Shown here piece by piece: positions 50,059-58,839 of a stretch of DNA of 64,000 nt. Within the stretch, counting starts at the first letter, position 1, and every line of letters starts with the position of its first letter. Origin of the DNA: Brachybacterium sp. P6-10-X1 (GTDB lineage: Bacteria > Actinomycetota > Actinomycetes > Actinomycetales > Dermabacteraceae). The stretch covers positions 1,736,001 to 1,800,000 of the forward strand of contig NZ_CP017297.1 of NCBI RefSeq assembly GCF_001969445.1. The letters are read 5' to 3'. A program made the translations under genes and the position numbers. Under the pieces are notes generated by a model. The model did not search any database. It worked only from the letters and a program-made list of their open reading frames with translations, and had not been told where the DNA came from.

Positions 50059-50199
50059 CCCCACCCGGCCGAGTTCTGCGGTCCCCACCCGGCCGAGCCC
50101 TGCGTTCCCCACCCGGCCGAGCTCTGCGTTCCCCACCCGGCCGAGCTCTGCGTTTTAGTTGCCATGGGGCCGGGTGGGAACGGAACTGCAGATCTCGGA
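50059..50199. repeat. Four 24-bp tandem units plus an inverted degenerate copy
   Basis: Units at 50059, 50083, 50107 and 50131, each ccccacccggccgagctctg plus cgtt with small changes, followed by ttagttgccatg and, inverted, ggccgggtgggaacggaactgcagatctcgg (50169-50199), a diverged reverse copy. Shares the gccgagctctgcgtt and gttgcca words with 45063-45124. Lies between the convergent SNF2 and CoA-transferase genes. Confidence 0.85.
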
Positions 50200-50221
50200 G
50201 CATGCGGACCGGGGGAATCTC

Positions 50222-51553
50222 TCACCGACGCCACCAGGCCCAGTCCACCGTCGCTGAGCCGTAGCCGCCGACGGGAGCCTCGAGGGTGCGTCCCTCGATC
50301 TGCAGCGGCGGCGGCACCGTCTCCAGCGGTCCGTCGGCGGACAGGACGGTAACCCTCGGCACCTCGAGCACCTCGAGCGTTTCGCGTCCGAGCGCGGCCG
50401 GGGCGGTCCGTGCCTCCGGCGACGGCTCGGCCAGCAGCGTGCGGGCCGCGCCGAGCAGATTCACCCGGATCGTGGCCGCCCGGCCACGGAGGAGGACATC
50501 GAGGATGTGCCCAGCCATCCGGTGCCCGCTGGCATGGTCGAGGGCCTGCACGGGAAGGGCGCCGGGCTCCCCGCCGGTGCCGCAGCGCACAGCGATCCCC
50601 GTCGTGGCCTGGACGATCGAGTCGAAGCCGGGCCGTCCGCCCCAGGGCCCGTGCTCGCCCCAGGCGGAGAGGGAGACGAGCACCGCCTGTGGGGCCGTCC
50701 GCCCGAGGTCCTCGGTGCCCAGACCGTGGGCGACGAGAGCACCAGGACGGTAGCCGTCCAGGATCACGTCGGCCTCGGCGGCGAGCGCCCGGAGCCGATC
50801 CGCGTCGCGTCGGAGGTCCAGCAGCGCCGAGCGCTTGCCCATCCCGGTGGAGAGATGCTGGGCGAGGATCTCCGGGCGGTGCGGAGGATCGATCCGGAGC
50901 ACGTCGGCGCCCAGGCAGGCGAGCAGCTGGGTGCAAGTGGGGCCGGCGATCACCCTGGTCAGATCGAGCACTCGCACCCCGCGCAGCGGCAGCGTCGCGG
51001 GACGTGCCGCGACCGCACCGGCGGGAGCCGTGATGGGCTCGCGGAGGCTGCTCAGCTCGGGCCTGTCCCGGCGCTCGACGACGCTCGACCAGGGGTCGTC
51101 GGCGGTGGCGCGGTGGTGGGGATGCCCGTGCCATTCGTCCTCCGTGCGGACCGCCACCGCGATCCCGCCGGCGGCCGAGATCCGGGTCTCGACCTCGGCG
51201 GCCTCGCGGCGCCCGACCTCCCGCTCGAGGCCGGCACGATCGTCGACGCCGAGCACCTCGCGGATGATCGCTGCGTGATGGGGATAGTTGCCGTGCACAC
51301 GCACCCAGCCGTCACGAGCTGCGACGAAACCGGAGAACTCGCCCCACGCCTGCAGGGCCCGGCCGTCCATGCGCAGATGCTCATGGGCGGCGAAGGACGC
51401 GGCCGTCAGCGCCTCGGAGGTGTCGATGCGGATGTCCAGGCCGCGGGCAGCGGCGAGCTCGGCAGCGGCGTCGCGCACCCGGCTCACCTCGGTCCGGGCC
51501 AGGCGCTCCGTGTCGAGCGGTCCGCCCCACCAGCGCCGAGTGCCGTCCACCAT
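50222..51553 (-). CDS. CoA-transferase, CaiB/BaiF family III
   Basis: 443 residues. The family III signature is at PLRGVRVLDLTRVIAGPTCTQLLACLGADVLRIDPP, followed by ILAQHLSTGMGKRSALLDLRRDADRLRALAAEADVILDGYRPGALVAHGLG. N- and C-terminal parts are less conserved. Moves CoA between acids; substrate unknown. The ATG at 51553 is chosen because upstream codons overlap the promoter zone of the divergent oxidoreductase. Confidence 0.85.
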   Translation of the reverse strand: MVDGTRRWWGGPLDTERLARTEVSRVRDAAAELAAARGLDIRIDTSEALTAASFAAHEHLRMDGRALQAWGEFSGFVAARDGWVRVHGNYPHHAAIIREVLGVDDRAGLEREVGRREAAEVETRISAAGGIAVAVRTEDEWHGHPHHRATADDPWSSVVERRDRPELSSLREPITAPAGAVAARPATLPLRGVRVLDLTRVIAGPTCTQLLACLGADVLRIDPPHRPEILAQHLSTGMGKRSALLDLRRDADRLRALAAEADVILDGYRPGALVAHGLGTEDLGRTAPQAVLVSLSAWGEHGPWGGRPGFDSIVQATTGIAVRCGTGGEPGALPVQALDHASGHRMAGHILDVLLRGRAATIRVNLLGAARTLLAEPSPEARTAPAALGRETLEVLEVPRVTVLSADGPLETVPPPLQIEGRTLEAPVGGYGSATVDWAWWRR

Positions 51554-51628
51554 GCCCCCAGAGTAGTCATGGCCGACCGCTGTGCCTCGGACGGGTGGAG
51601 GCGGGCCATCGCCCTCTTCGCGGTCCGC

Positions 51629-51655
51629 TGTCACACCTCCGACCCCAGCGGTGTC
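51629..51655 (+). promoter_or_regulatory. Candidate ECF41-type promoter (TGTCACA-N16-TGTC)
   Basis: TGTCACA at 51629-51635 matches the -35 reported for ECF41 sigma factors; 16 bp later TGTC (51652-51655) is one base off the -10 CGTC. It lies 46 bp before the oxidoreductase start, whose neighbour encodes an ECF41-type sigma factor. Confidence 0.65.
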
Positions 51656-51701
51656 CCATGGGCAGACCCGTACCCCGCGTGAAGACCCAGGAGTGAGACC
51701 C

Positions 51702-52916
51702 ATGACCCGCACCCGCGAAGCTGTCGTGATCGGAGGCGGCTACGCCGGCGTCGTCGCCGCGAATCGGCTGAGCACGTCCGCCGAGCTGTCCGTCACCCTC
51801 ATCAACCCCCGCCCCGATTTCGTCGAACGGATCCGCCTGCACCAGCGGGCCACCGGCTCGTACGGCGCGACGGTTCCGTACGCCGACGTGCTGGCGCCGA
51901 GCATCCGTCTCACCGTCGACTCCGTGACCAGGATCGATGCACCATCCAGGAGTCTCGTGCTGGACTCCGGAACCGTCGCGCGCTATGACCACCTGGTCTA
52001 TGCGGTCGGCAGCCATGCCGCGACGCCGGAGGTGCCCGGCGCCGCGGAGCATGCCATCGCGCTGAGCACGCTCGAGCAGGCCGACGACCTCCGCGTCGCG
52101 CTGTCGGCCGTGCCGACCCGTGCACCGGTCACCGTCGTCGGCGGCGGGTCGACCGGGATCGAGATCGCCGCCGAGCTCGCTGAGCTGGGCCGCCCGGTCA
52201 CCCTGCTCGCCGGCGACCGCCTCGCGCCGTCCCTGCACCCTGCGGCGCGAGCCACGGTGGTGCGGCAGCTGGACCGGCTCGGTGCCACGGTCCTCGCCGG
52301 CGCGGGCGCCCGGGCGGCCGCCGTCGACACCGGGGGCGTGCGCCTCGCCGACGGTCGTGAGCTGCCGAGCGCCCTCACCGTCTGGACCGCGGGTTTCGGC
52401 GTCCCCGATCTGGCCCGTCGCAGCGGTCTGAGGACCGATCATCTCGGCCGCCTGGTCACTGATGAGACGCTGACCAGCCTCGACGATGAGCGGATCGTCG
52501 CCGCCGGGGACTGCGCCGCCCCCTCCGGGATGCCGTACCGGATGTGCTGCGCCGCCGCGCAGCCCCTCGGGGCGCAGGCCGCGGACACGGTGCTGCGGCG
52601 CATCGCCGGCGACGCGCCGCGGGGCAGGTCCCTCGCGATCCCCGGACAGTGCCTCAGCCTCGGTCGCCGAGCAGGCGTGCTCCAATTCGCGCGGCGCGAC
52701 GACACCGCGCTCCCCGCCCATCTCGGCGGCCGGCTCGGCGCCGGGCTCAAGGAGGCCGTCACCGCCGGGACCCTGGTCGGCCTGCGCACCATGTCGCGGC
52801 GGCCCGGCATCATCGGCGCCCTGGGCCTGCTGCAGGATCCGCGCCGGGCCGGACACCTCGCCGCAGCCTCCACCGACCTCGCCCCTGTCCAGGACCGCCC
52901 CTCCCTGGCAGACTGA
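51702..52916 (+). CDS. NAD(P)/FAD-dependent oxidoreductase (NDH-2/Pyr_redox_2-like)
   Basis: 404 residues. FAD-binding VVIGGGYAGVVAANRL, ALTINPRPDF-type loop, YDHLVYAVGSHAATPEVPGA, NAD-binding VTVVGGGSTGIEIAAELAELGRPVTLLAG, and the C-terminal FAD motif RIVAAGDCAAPSGMPYRMCCAAAQPLGAQAADTVLRRI. Probably membrane-associated quinone or dye reductase. ATG at 51702. Ends 22 bp before the ECF sigma gene and is the expected target of that sigma factor. Confidence 0.9.
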   Translation: MTRTREAVVIGGGYAGVVAANRLSTSAELSVTLINPRPDFVERIRLHQRATGSYGATVPYADVLAPSIRLTVDSVTRIDAPSRSLVLDSGTVARYDHLVYAVGSHAATPEVPGAAEHAIALSTLEQADDLRVALSAVPTRAPVTVVGGGSTGIEIAAELAELGRPVTLLAGDRLAPSLHPAARATVVRQLDRLGATVLAGAGARAAAVDTGGVRLADGRELPSALTVWTAGFGVPDLARRSGLRTDHLGRLVTDETLTSLDDERIVAAGDCAAPSGMPYRMCCAAAQPLGAQAADTVLRRIAGDAPRGRSLAIPGQCLSLGRRAGVLQFARRDDTALPAHLGGRLGAGLKEAVTAGTLVGLRTMSRRPGIIGALGLLQDPRRAGHLAAASTDLAPVQDRPSLAD

Positions 52917-52938
52917 GCACCCTCCCGAGAGGTCGATC

Positions 52939-53835
52939 ATGCCCGATGCCGCGCCCCGGTCCGCGACCGATGCCTTCGTCACCCATCGCAACCTGCTGTT
53001 CACCGTCGCCTACGAGATCCTGGGGTCCGCGGCCGACGCCGAGGACGTGCTGCAGGAGAGTTGGCTGCGGTGGGCGGAGGTGGACCTCGACGAGGTCCGC
53101 GAGCCCCGCGCCTACCTGGTGCGGATCGCGACCCGTCAAGCGCTGAACCGGCTGCGGAGCCTCGAGCGGCGCAAGGAGGACTACGTGGGGCAGTGGTTGC
53201 CGGAGCCGCTGCTGACCGCTCCCGACGTCGCGGAGGACGTGGTGCTCGCCGACAGCGTCTCGATGGCGCTGATGGTGGTGCTCGAATCGCTCTCGCCCAC
53301 CGAGCGGGCGGTGTTCGTGCTGCGCGAGACGTTCGGCTTCTCGCACCCTGAGATCGCCGAGGCCGTGGATCGCTCGCCCGCCGCGGTGCGGCAGATCGCC
53401 CATCGTGCGCGGGAGCACGTCGCGGCGCGCCGCCCTCACCACCGCACGGATGCGACGGAGGCGCGTCGCACGCTCGACGCCTTCACCCGCTCGATCGAGA
53501 CGGGTGACGTGCAGGCGCTCATGGACGTGCTGGCCCCGGACGTCGTGGTGCTGGCGGACGGCGGAGGCATCAAGCAGGCCGTGCCCAATGCGGTGCGCGG
53601 GGCCGACAGGGTCGCGCGCCTGTTCCTGGGCGGGATGCGCAAGGCGGCCGGGACCCTCACGGCACGACCGACCGCCGTCAACGGCCACCCGGCCCTGGCC
53701 ATCGAGCTCGACGGCGAGCTGGACGGCATCTTCAGCGCCCAGGTCCGGGACGGGCGCATCGCCGCGATCTACTACGTCCGCAACCCGGAGAAGCTCTCGC
53801 GCCTCTCCTGCGCGACGGTGCTCACGGCGCGCTGA
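52939..53835 (+). CDS. ECF41-type RNA polymerase sigma factor (SigJ-like)
   Basis: 298 residues. Sigma region 2 (FVTHRNLLFTVAYEILGSAADAEDVLQESWLRW) and region 4 (LSPTERAVFVLRETFGFSHPEIAEAVDRSPAAVRQIAHRAREHV) are joined by the ECF41 linker motif WLPEPL, then a C-terminal SnoaL-like domain with DGGG (LADGGGIKQAV) and NPEKL (VRNPEKLSRL), matching the WLPEP/DGGGK/NPDKL signatures of the group. In ECF41 factors this extension controls activity in place of an anti-sigma factor. No anti-sigma gene is nearby. Confidence 0.93.
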   Translation: MPDAAPRSATDAFVTHRNLLFTVAYEILGSAADAEDVLQESWLRWAEVDLDEVREPRAYLVRIATRQALNRLRSLERRKEDYVGQWLPEPLLTAPDVAEDVVLADSVSMALMVVLESLSPTERAVFVLRETFGFSHPEIAEAVDRSPAAVRQIAHRAREHVAARRPHHRTDATEARRTLDAFTRSIETGDVQALMDVLAPDVVVLADGGGIKQAVPNAVRGADRVARLFLGGMRKAAGTLTARPTAVNGHPALAIELDGELDGIFSAQVRDGRIAAIYYVRNPEKLSRLSCATVLTAR

Positions 53836-53865
53836 TCCCGGGCGCGAGCGGTCGCGGGACGACGA

Positions 53866-53897
53866 ACGGCCCCCGACCGCCGTGGGTCGAGGGCCGT
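53866..53897. terminator. Bidirectional hairpin between the sigma gene and rpsI
   Basis: ACGGCCCCCGACC (53866-53878) pairs with GGTCGAGGGCCGT (53885-53897), 12 of 13 bp, 6-base loop. Convergent gap. Confidence 0.75.
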
Positions 53898-53938
53898 GCG
53901 TACGGCGTGCTCGGTGCGGATCGACGATCCGCGCCCGA

Positions 53939-54448
53939 TCAGCGCTTGGAGTACTGCGGCGCCTTGCGGGCCTTCTTCAGTCCGGCCTTCTTGCGCTCGA
54001 TGATGCGCGCATCGCGCTTGAGGAAGCCGGCCTTCTTGAGCGTCGGGCGGTTGTTGTCCCGATCGATCTCGTTCAGGGCGCGGGCGACACCGAGGCGCAC
54101 GGCACCGGCCTGGCCGGACGGGCCGCCGCCGGTGATGCGGACGACGACGTCGAAGCGGCCCTTGAGGTCGAGGACCGTGAACGGGTCGTTGACCTCCTGC
54201 TGGTGCAGCTTGTTCGGGAAGTAATCCTCGAGGCTGCGCTCGTTGATGGTCCACTGGCCGGAGCCGGGGATCAGACGCACGCGAGCGACGGCCTGCTTGC
54301 GACGGCCGGTGCCGTAGCCCGGCGCGGTCGCGGACTGACCGGCGCCGACGGCGGCTTCGCCGGTCGACTCGGTGGTGAAGTTCGACGGGACGTTCTCGTC
54401 CGTCTCCTCGGTCGTGGGCTCGAGGGTCTCAGGGGTGGTCTCAGTCAC
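53939..54448 (-). CDS. rpsI: 30S ribosomal protein S9
   Basis: 169 residues. The S9 core begins at [25 protein letters not shown] and ends with the basic [17 protein letters not shown]. The ~45-residue acidic N-terminal extension ([18 protein letters not shown]) is common in actinobacterial S9. Second gene of the rplM-rpsI operon. Confidence 0.97.
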   Translation of the reverse strand: MTETTPETLEPTTEETDENVPSNFTTESTGEAAVGAGQSATAPGYGTGRRKQAVARVRLIPGSGQWTINERSLEDYFPNKLHQQEVNDPFTVLDLKGRFDVVVRITGGGPSGQAGAVRLGVARALNEIDRDNNRPTLKKAGFLKRDARIIERKKAGLKKARKAPQYSKR

Positions 54449-54500
54449 GGTTCTCCTTGGTTCGTCCGTGCGGCAGGGCGGAGTGGCGGGACGCCCCCGC

Positions 54501-54944
54501 TTACTGCGCCACCTGATCGATGGTGAAGGGAACGGGCTGCTGAGCGGAATGCGGGTGCTCGGAGCCCGAGTAGATCTTCAGCTTCTTGATCTGCTGATCA
54601 GCGAGCTTGTTCTTGGGGAGCATGCCACGGATGGCCTTCTCCACCGCACGCTCGGGGTTCTTCTCGAGCAGCTCGGAGTAGGGGATGCCGCGGAGGCCGC
54701 CGGGGTAACCGGAGTGGCGGTAGGCCAGCTTGGTTTCCCGCTTGTTGCCGGTCAGGGCGACCTTGTCAGCGTTGATGATGATCACGAAGTCGCCTGCATC
54801 CACGTGGGGTGCGAAGACCGGCTTGTGCTTTCCCCTCAGGAGCTGAGCAGCCTGGGAAGCGAGCCGGCCGAGGACGACATCGTTTGCGTCAATGACGTAC
54901 CAGGAACGCTCGACATCGCCGGGCTTCGGGGTGAACGTACGCAC
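54501..54944 (-). CDS. rplM: 50S ribosomal protein L13
   Basis: 147 residues. [42 protein letters not shown] and [40 protein letters not shown] match L13. GTG start at 54944 with GAAGAAGG upstream. Confidence 0.97.
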   Translation of the reverse strand: MRTFTPKPGDVERSWYVIDANDVVLGRLASQAAQLLRGKHKPVFAPHVDAGDFVIIINADKVALTGNKRETKLAYRHSGYPGGLRGIPYSELLEKNPERAVEKAIRGMLPKNKLADQQIKKLKIYSGSEHPHSAQQPVPFTIDQVAQ

Positions 54945-55266
54945 TCGTGCCTTCTTCTCTCGTCATGGTGCCCAGGCGGCGGGATGCCGACCGGGCACGG
55001 TTCGATGGACCGTGGGCACGCTTCCTTCGGGTAAAAGCATGGCCCTGTCGCTGCGCCCGTCCCGCTCCGCACACGATGCGACGGCGGTCCTGGATGTGTG
55101 TGAGATGCCCTTTTCGCGCCGGGCGTGAGAAATCGGCTGCGGAGTCGGGCACACATCAAGGCACAACGACCCTCCACGATAGTGCGTCCGAGCTGGCAGC
55201 GTCAACGCGGGCGGGGCCTGGCGAGGGTGTGATCTCCGGCTCCGTCACGCGCCGCGTTCGAGCGGT
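54945..55266 (-). promoter_or_regulatory. rplM leader region with hairpins
   Basis: 322 bp between truA and rplM, no gene. The minus-strand leader can form GTGCCC...GGGCAC (54969-54999) and CACGGT...ACCGTG (54997-55015) hairpins close to rplM. Ribosomal-protein leaders often carry autoregulatory structures, but no known class is identified here. Confidence 0.4.
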
Positions 55267-56220
55267 TCAGCCCCGGCGCGCCCGTGCGATGGCGGCGCGA
55301 GCGGCGAGCTCCTCGTCCGGCGGGTAGGCGACATGATCGAGGGTCAGTCCCTGCGGCGGGCACATCGGGGCGGCGCCGAGACCGTCGCGGGTGGGCGCCT
55401 CGCGGGTGCGGGCGGCGAGCACCTGGGCGGGCCAGCCCTCGTCCCGTCGCCCCTCCCCCACGGGGATCAGGGCGCCCACCAGGCAACGCACCATGTGATG
55501 GCAGAAGGCGTCGGCGACCACGGTCGCGACGACCAGACCCTCGTCGGCGCGGCCGAGTTCCGGGCGCTCCCAGCGCAGCTCGCGCAGGGTGCGGATGGTG
55601 CTCGCGCCCTCGCGGGGCCGGCAGAAGGAGAGGAAGTCGTGCTCGCCGAGCAGCGTCGCGCTCGCCCGTGCCATGGCGGAGACATCCAGGTGGCGGCGGT
55701 GTCGCAGCACGTCGCGCCGCAGCGGGTCGTGGACGGCCGGACCGTCGGAGATGCGATAGGTGTAGCGACGCCAGAGAGCGCCGAAGCGGGCATCGAAGTC
55801 GTCGGGGACCTCGCGGGCCACGTGCACGACGACGTCGGCGGGAAGCCCCCCCGCGAGCCGGGTGACGAGGGCCTCGGCCGGGCTGCGGTCGGAGCGCCCG
55901 GGGAGGGTGGCCAGCACGTCGCGGGACACGTCGAGGTGGCAGACCTGGCCGCGGGCGTGGACGCCGGAGTCGGTGCGCCCCGCGACGCTCACGCGCAGCG
56001 GTGTGCGGGTGACGCGGGCCAGAGCTTCCTCGAGCTCGCCTTGCACGGTGCGCTGGCCCGGCTGGGTCGCCCATCCGCGGAAGGCCGTGCCGTCGTAGGA
56101 CACGTCCAGGCGCAGCCGGGCGATCGATGCCGCGGCCCGCGTCCTGGCGGGGCACTGCACGGGAACGGTCCACCCCACCGGGGTCGCGGTGCGGTCGGGG
56201 TCCGGGAACGCGGCGGGCAT
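55267..56220 (-). CDS. truA: tRNA pseudouridine(38-40) synthase
   Basis: 317 residues, a little long. RLDVSYDGTAFRGWATQPGQRTVQGELEEAL, catalytic Asp in VAGRTDSGVHARGQVCHLD, and the C-terminal HDFLSFCRPREGASTIRTL and FCHHMVRCLVGALIPVGEGRRDEGW. The first ~35 residues are unconserved, so a start further inside is possible. Confidence 0.94.
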   Translation of the reverse strand: MPAAFPDPDRTATPVGWTVPVQCPARTRAAASIARLRLDVSYDGTAFRGWATQPGQRTVQGELEEALARVTRTPLRVSVAGRTDSGVHARGQVCHLDVSRDVLATLPGRSDRSPAEALVTRLAGGLPADVVVHVAREVPDDFDARFGALWRRYTYRISDGPAVHDPLRRDVLRHRRHLDVSAMARASATLLGEHDFLSFCRPREGASTIRTLRELRWERPELGRADEGLVVATVVADAFCHHMVRCLVGALIPVGEGRRDEGWPAQVLAARTREAPTRDGLGAAPMCPPQGLTLDHVAYPPDEELAARAAIARARRG

Positions 56221-56314
56221 GGCTCAGATCGTAACGGCGTCGGCGGTGGGCCCCCACCCGGCACAGGCGGTGTGAAACTCATCGGGCTCGGCCTCGCGAT
56301 ATGCTCGATCCCTC

Positions 56315-56351
56315 CATTCCACGCTCGAGTACGCATTCCACGCTCGAGTAC
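56315..56351. repeat. 19-bp direct repeat between truA and purD
   Basis: cattccacgctcgagtacg at 56315-56333, repeated at 56334-56351 as 18 of 19 bases. Each unit includes the palindrome CTCGAG, so a dimeric regulator could bind both. Position about 145 bp before purD and 95 bp before truA. Confidence 0.75.
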
Positions 56352-56494
56352 TGCGCGTGGACCCCGGTGCCGGAGAATCTCGGCGCGTCCGGGTAGGCCC
56401 ACCCCCTACCGGAGCGCGCCATGAGTCCACGTCCCCGATGCCGCAGTGCGGTCACTTCATCGGCGAGCGCGGCCCGCTCGGTACGCTGGCCGAC

Positions 56495-57874
56495 GTGAAG
56501 ATCCTCGTCATCGGCTCCGGAGGTCGCGAGCACGCGATCATCCGTCGCCTCGCCGCCGACCATCCCGCACCCGAGCTCCACGCCGCTCCCGGCAACCCCG
56601 GGATCGCCGAGCTCGCGACCTGCCACGACCTCTCCCTCAGCGATCTGGACGCCCAGGTGGCGCTCGCGCGTCAGCTGTCCCCGGACCTCGTGGTGATCGG
56701 CCCGGAGGCCCCGCTGGTCGCCGGCAGCGCCGACCGTCTGCGCGCGGCGGGCCTGACCGTGTTCGGCCCGTCGGCCGCCGCCGCCCAGCTCGAGGGCTCC
56801 AAGTCCTGGGCGAAGGAGATCATGGCCGCCGCCGGTGTTCCCACCGCCGCGTCGGTGACGGTCACCGCGCTCGAGGAGCTGGGTGCCGGGTTGGACCGGG
56901 TGAATCCGCTGTCGGACGTGCCCTTCGTGGTCAAGGCCGACGGGCTCGCCGCCGGCAAGGGCGTGGTGGTCACCCCCGACCGCGACGCCGCGATCGCCCA
57001 CGGCGAGGCGGTGCTGACCGCCGGCGGCTCCGTGGTGCTCGAGGAGTTCCTCGACGGCCCCGAGGTGTCCCTGTTCTGCCTCAGCGACGGCACCCGGGTG
57101 GTCCCGCTGGCCCCCGCGCAGGACTTCAAGCGCGCGCTGGACGACGACGAGGGCCCCAACACCGGCGGCATGGGCGCCTACTCCCCTCTCCCCTGGGCGC
57201 CCGAGGGTCTGGCCGACGAGGTCGTGCGCGCTGTCGCCCAGCCGACGATCGACGAGATGGCCTCCCGCGGGACCCCCTTCGTCGGGGTGCTGTACTGCGG
57301 CCTCGCCCTCACCTCCCGGGGCGTGCGAGTGGTCGAGTTCAACGCCCGCTTCGGCGACCCGGAGACGCAGGTCGTCCTCGAGCGGCTGGCCTCTCCGTTC
57401 GCTCCCCTCCTGCTCGCCGCCGCCTGCGGCGACCTCAGCGCCGTCCCGCCCCCGAGCTGGCACGATTCCGCCGCCGTGACCGTGGTCGTCGCCTGCGCCG
57501 GATACCCGGCCGCCGCCCGCACCGGGGACGTCATCGCCGGGATCGACGCGGCGGAGATGCTCGGCACCCACGTGATCCACGCCGGCACGGTCCGCGACGA
57601 GCACGGCGCGCTGCTCAGCGCCGGCGGCCGCGTGCTGTCCGTCGTCGGCGCCGGGGAGGATCTCGAAGCGGCCCGTGTGCTGGCCCTGGCCGGGGCGGAG
57701 GCGATCACCCTCGAAGGATGCCAGCACCGACGCGACATCGCCCGCACCGCGGCCCGGGACGCGCAGTCCGACCCCGTCACGCAGTCCGCATCGAGCGCAG
57801 GATCGTCGGCAGGTGCCGGGACCGCGCCGGACGCCCCATCGACCCCGATCTCCGACGAGGGAGCCTCCGCATGA
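56495..57874 (+). CDS. purD: Phosphoribosylamine-glycine ligase (GAR synthetase)
   Basis: 459 residues. [27 protein letters not shown]-grasp [54 protein letters not shown] and [20 protein letters not shown]. The last ~40 residues are a low-complexity S/A/P tail past the normal end (after [14 protein letters not shown]). GTG at 56495 (VKILVIG) by family alignment. Overlaps purC by 4 bp. Confidence 0.95.
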   Translation: MKILVIGSGGREHAIIRRLAADHPAPELHAAPGNPGIAELATCHDLSLSDLDAQVALARQLSPDLVVIGPEAPLVAGSADRLRAAGLTVFGPSAAAAQLEGSKSWAKEIMAAAGVPTAASVTVTALEELGAGLDRVNPLSDVPFVVKADGLAAGKGVVVTPDRDAAIAHGEAVLTAGGSVVLEEFLDGPEVSLFCLSDGTRVVPLAPAQDFKRALDDDEGPNTGGMGAYSPLPWAPEGLADEVVRAVAQPTIDEMASRGTPFVGVLYCGLALTSRGVRVVEFNARFGDPETQVVLERLASPFAPLLLAAACGDLSAVPPPSWHDSAAVTVVVACAGYPAAARTGDVIAGIDAAEMLGTHVIHAGTVRDEHGALLSAGGRVLSVVGAGEDLEAARVLALAGAEAITLEGCQHRRDIARTAARDAQSDPVTQSASSAGSSAGAGTAPDAPSTPISDEGASA

Positions 57875-58788
57875 GCACCACCGCCTCCACGCCCCTGGTC
57901 GAGGCCCCGCAGCTGTCCGGATGGGACCACGCCGTCACCGGCAAGGTCCGCGAGCTGTACGTCCCGGCCGGCGTCGACCCGGCCGAGGCGAGCGAGGTGC
58001 TGGTGGTCGCGACCGACCGCATCAGCGCCTACGACCACTCCCTGCAGCCCGGGATCCCCGACAAGGGCAGGGTGCTCACGGCCATCAGCCGCTTCTGGTT
58101 CGACCAGCTGTCCGACCTCGTCCCCAGCCACGTGATCTCCGCGACCGACGTGCCCGCGGACGTCGCCGGTCGCGCGCTGCGCTGCCACGGCCTGGACATG
58201 GTGCCGCTGGAATGCGTCGCCCGCGGCTACCTCACCGGGTCGGGGCTGGCCGACTACCGGGCCGGGGGCTCCGTCGGCGGGCACGTGCTGCCCGGCGGCC
58301 TGGTCGACGCCTCCCGCCTGGATCCGGCGATCTTCACCCCGTCCACCAAGGCCGAGGCCGGGGAGCACGATCAGAACATCACCGTCGCCCAGGCCCGGGA
58401 TCTGGTGGGCCGTGAGCTCGCCGACGAGCTCGAGCACCTCACGCTCGCGGCGTACGAGAGGGCCCGGAGCATCGCCGCCGAGCGCGGCATCCTGCTGGCC
58501 GACACCAAGTTCGAGTTCGGCCGCTCGCGCACCGACGGCACCCTGATGCTCGGCGACGAGGTGCTCACCCCCGACTCGAGCCGATTCTGGTCCGCGGACT
58601 CCTACGTCGAGGGCCGCACCCAACCCAGCCTGGACAAGCAGTTCGTGCGCGACTGGCTGACCTCCCGCGCCTCCGGCTGGCACAAGGGCACCGACACCCC
58701 ACCACCGGCGCTGCCCGCCGAGGTGGTCGAGCAGACCCGCGACCGCTACGTCGAGGCCTACGAGCGCCTCACCGGCGAACGGTTCTGA
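57871..58788 (+). CDS. purC: Phosphoribosylaminoimidazole-succinocarboxamide synthase
   Basis: 305 residues. GKVRELYV, ATDRISAYDHSLQPGIPDKGRVLTAIS, ECVARGYLTGSG (SAICAR signature 1), TPSTKAEAGEHDQNI and ADTKFEFG (signature 2), DEVLTPDSSRFW. ATG overlaps the purD stop (ATGA). Confidence 0.96.
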   Translation: MSTTASTPLVEAPQLSGWDHAVTGKVRELYVPAGVDPAEASEVLVVATDRISAYDHSLQPGIPDKGRVLTAISRFWFDQLSDLVPSHVISATDVPADVAGRALRCHGLDMVPLECVARGYLTGSGLADYRAGGSVGGHVLPGGLVDASRLDPAIFTPSTKAEAGEHDQNITVAQARDLVGRELADELEHLTLAAYERARSIAAERGILLADTKFEFGRSRTDGTLMLGDEVLTPDSSRFWSADSYVEGRTQPSLDKQFVRDWLTSRASGWHKGTDTPPPALPAEVVEQTRDRYVEAYERLTGERF

Positions 58789-58839
58789 TCCGACCGGAGG
58801 CGCGGCAGAAGCTCCTCCCGCCCTCCCCTCGCGCTCGTC

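Noticed and set aside
50059..50154. 24-bp repeats resembling a CRISPR array
   Set aside because: The units are directly adjacent with no spacers, and no cas genes are present.
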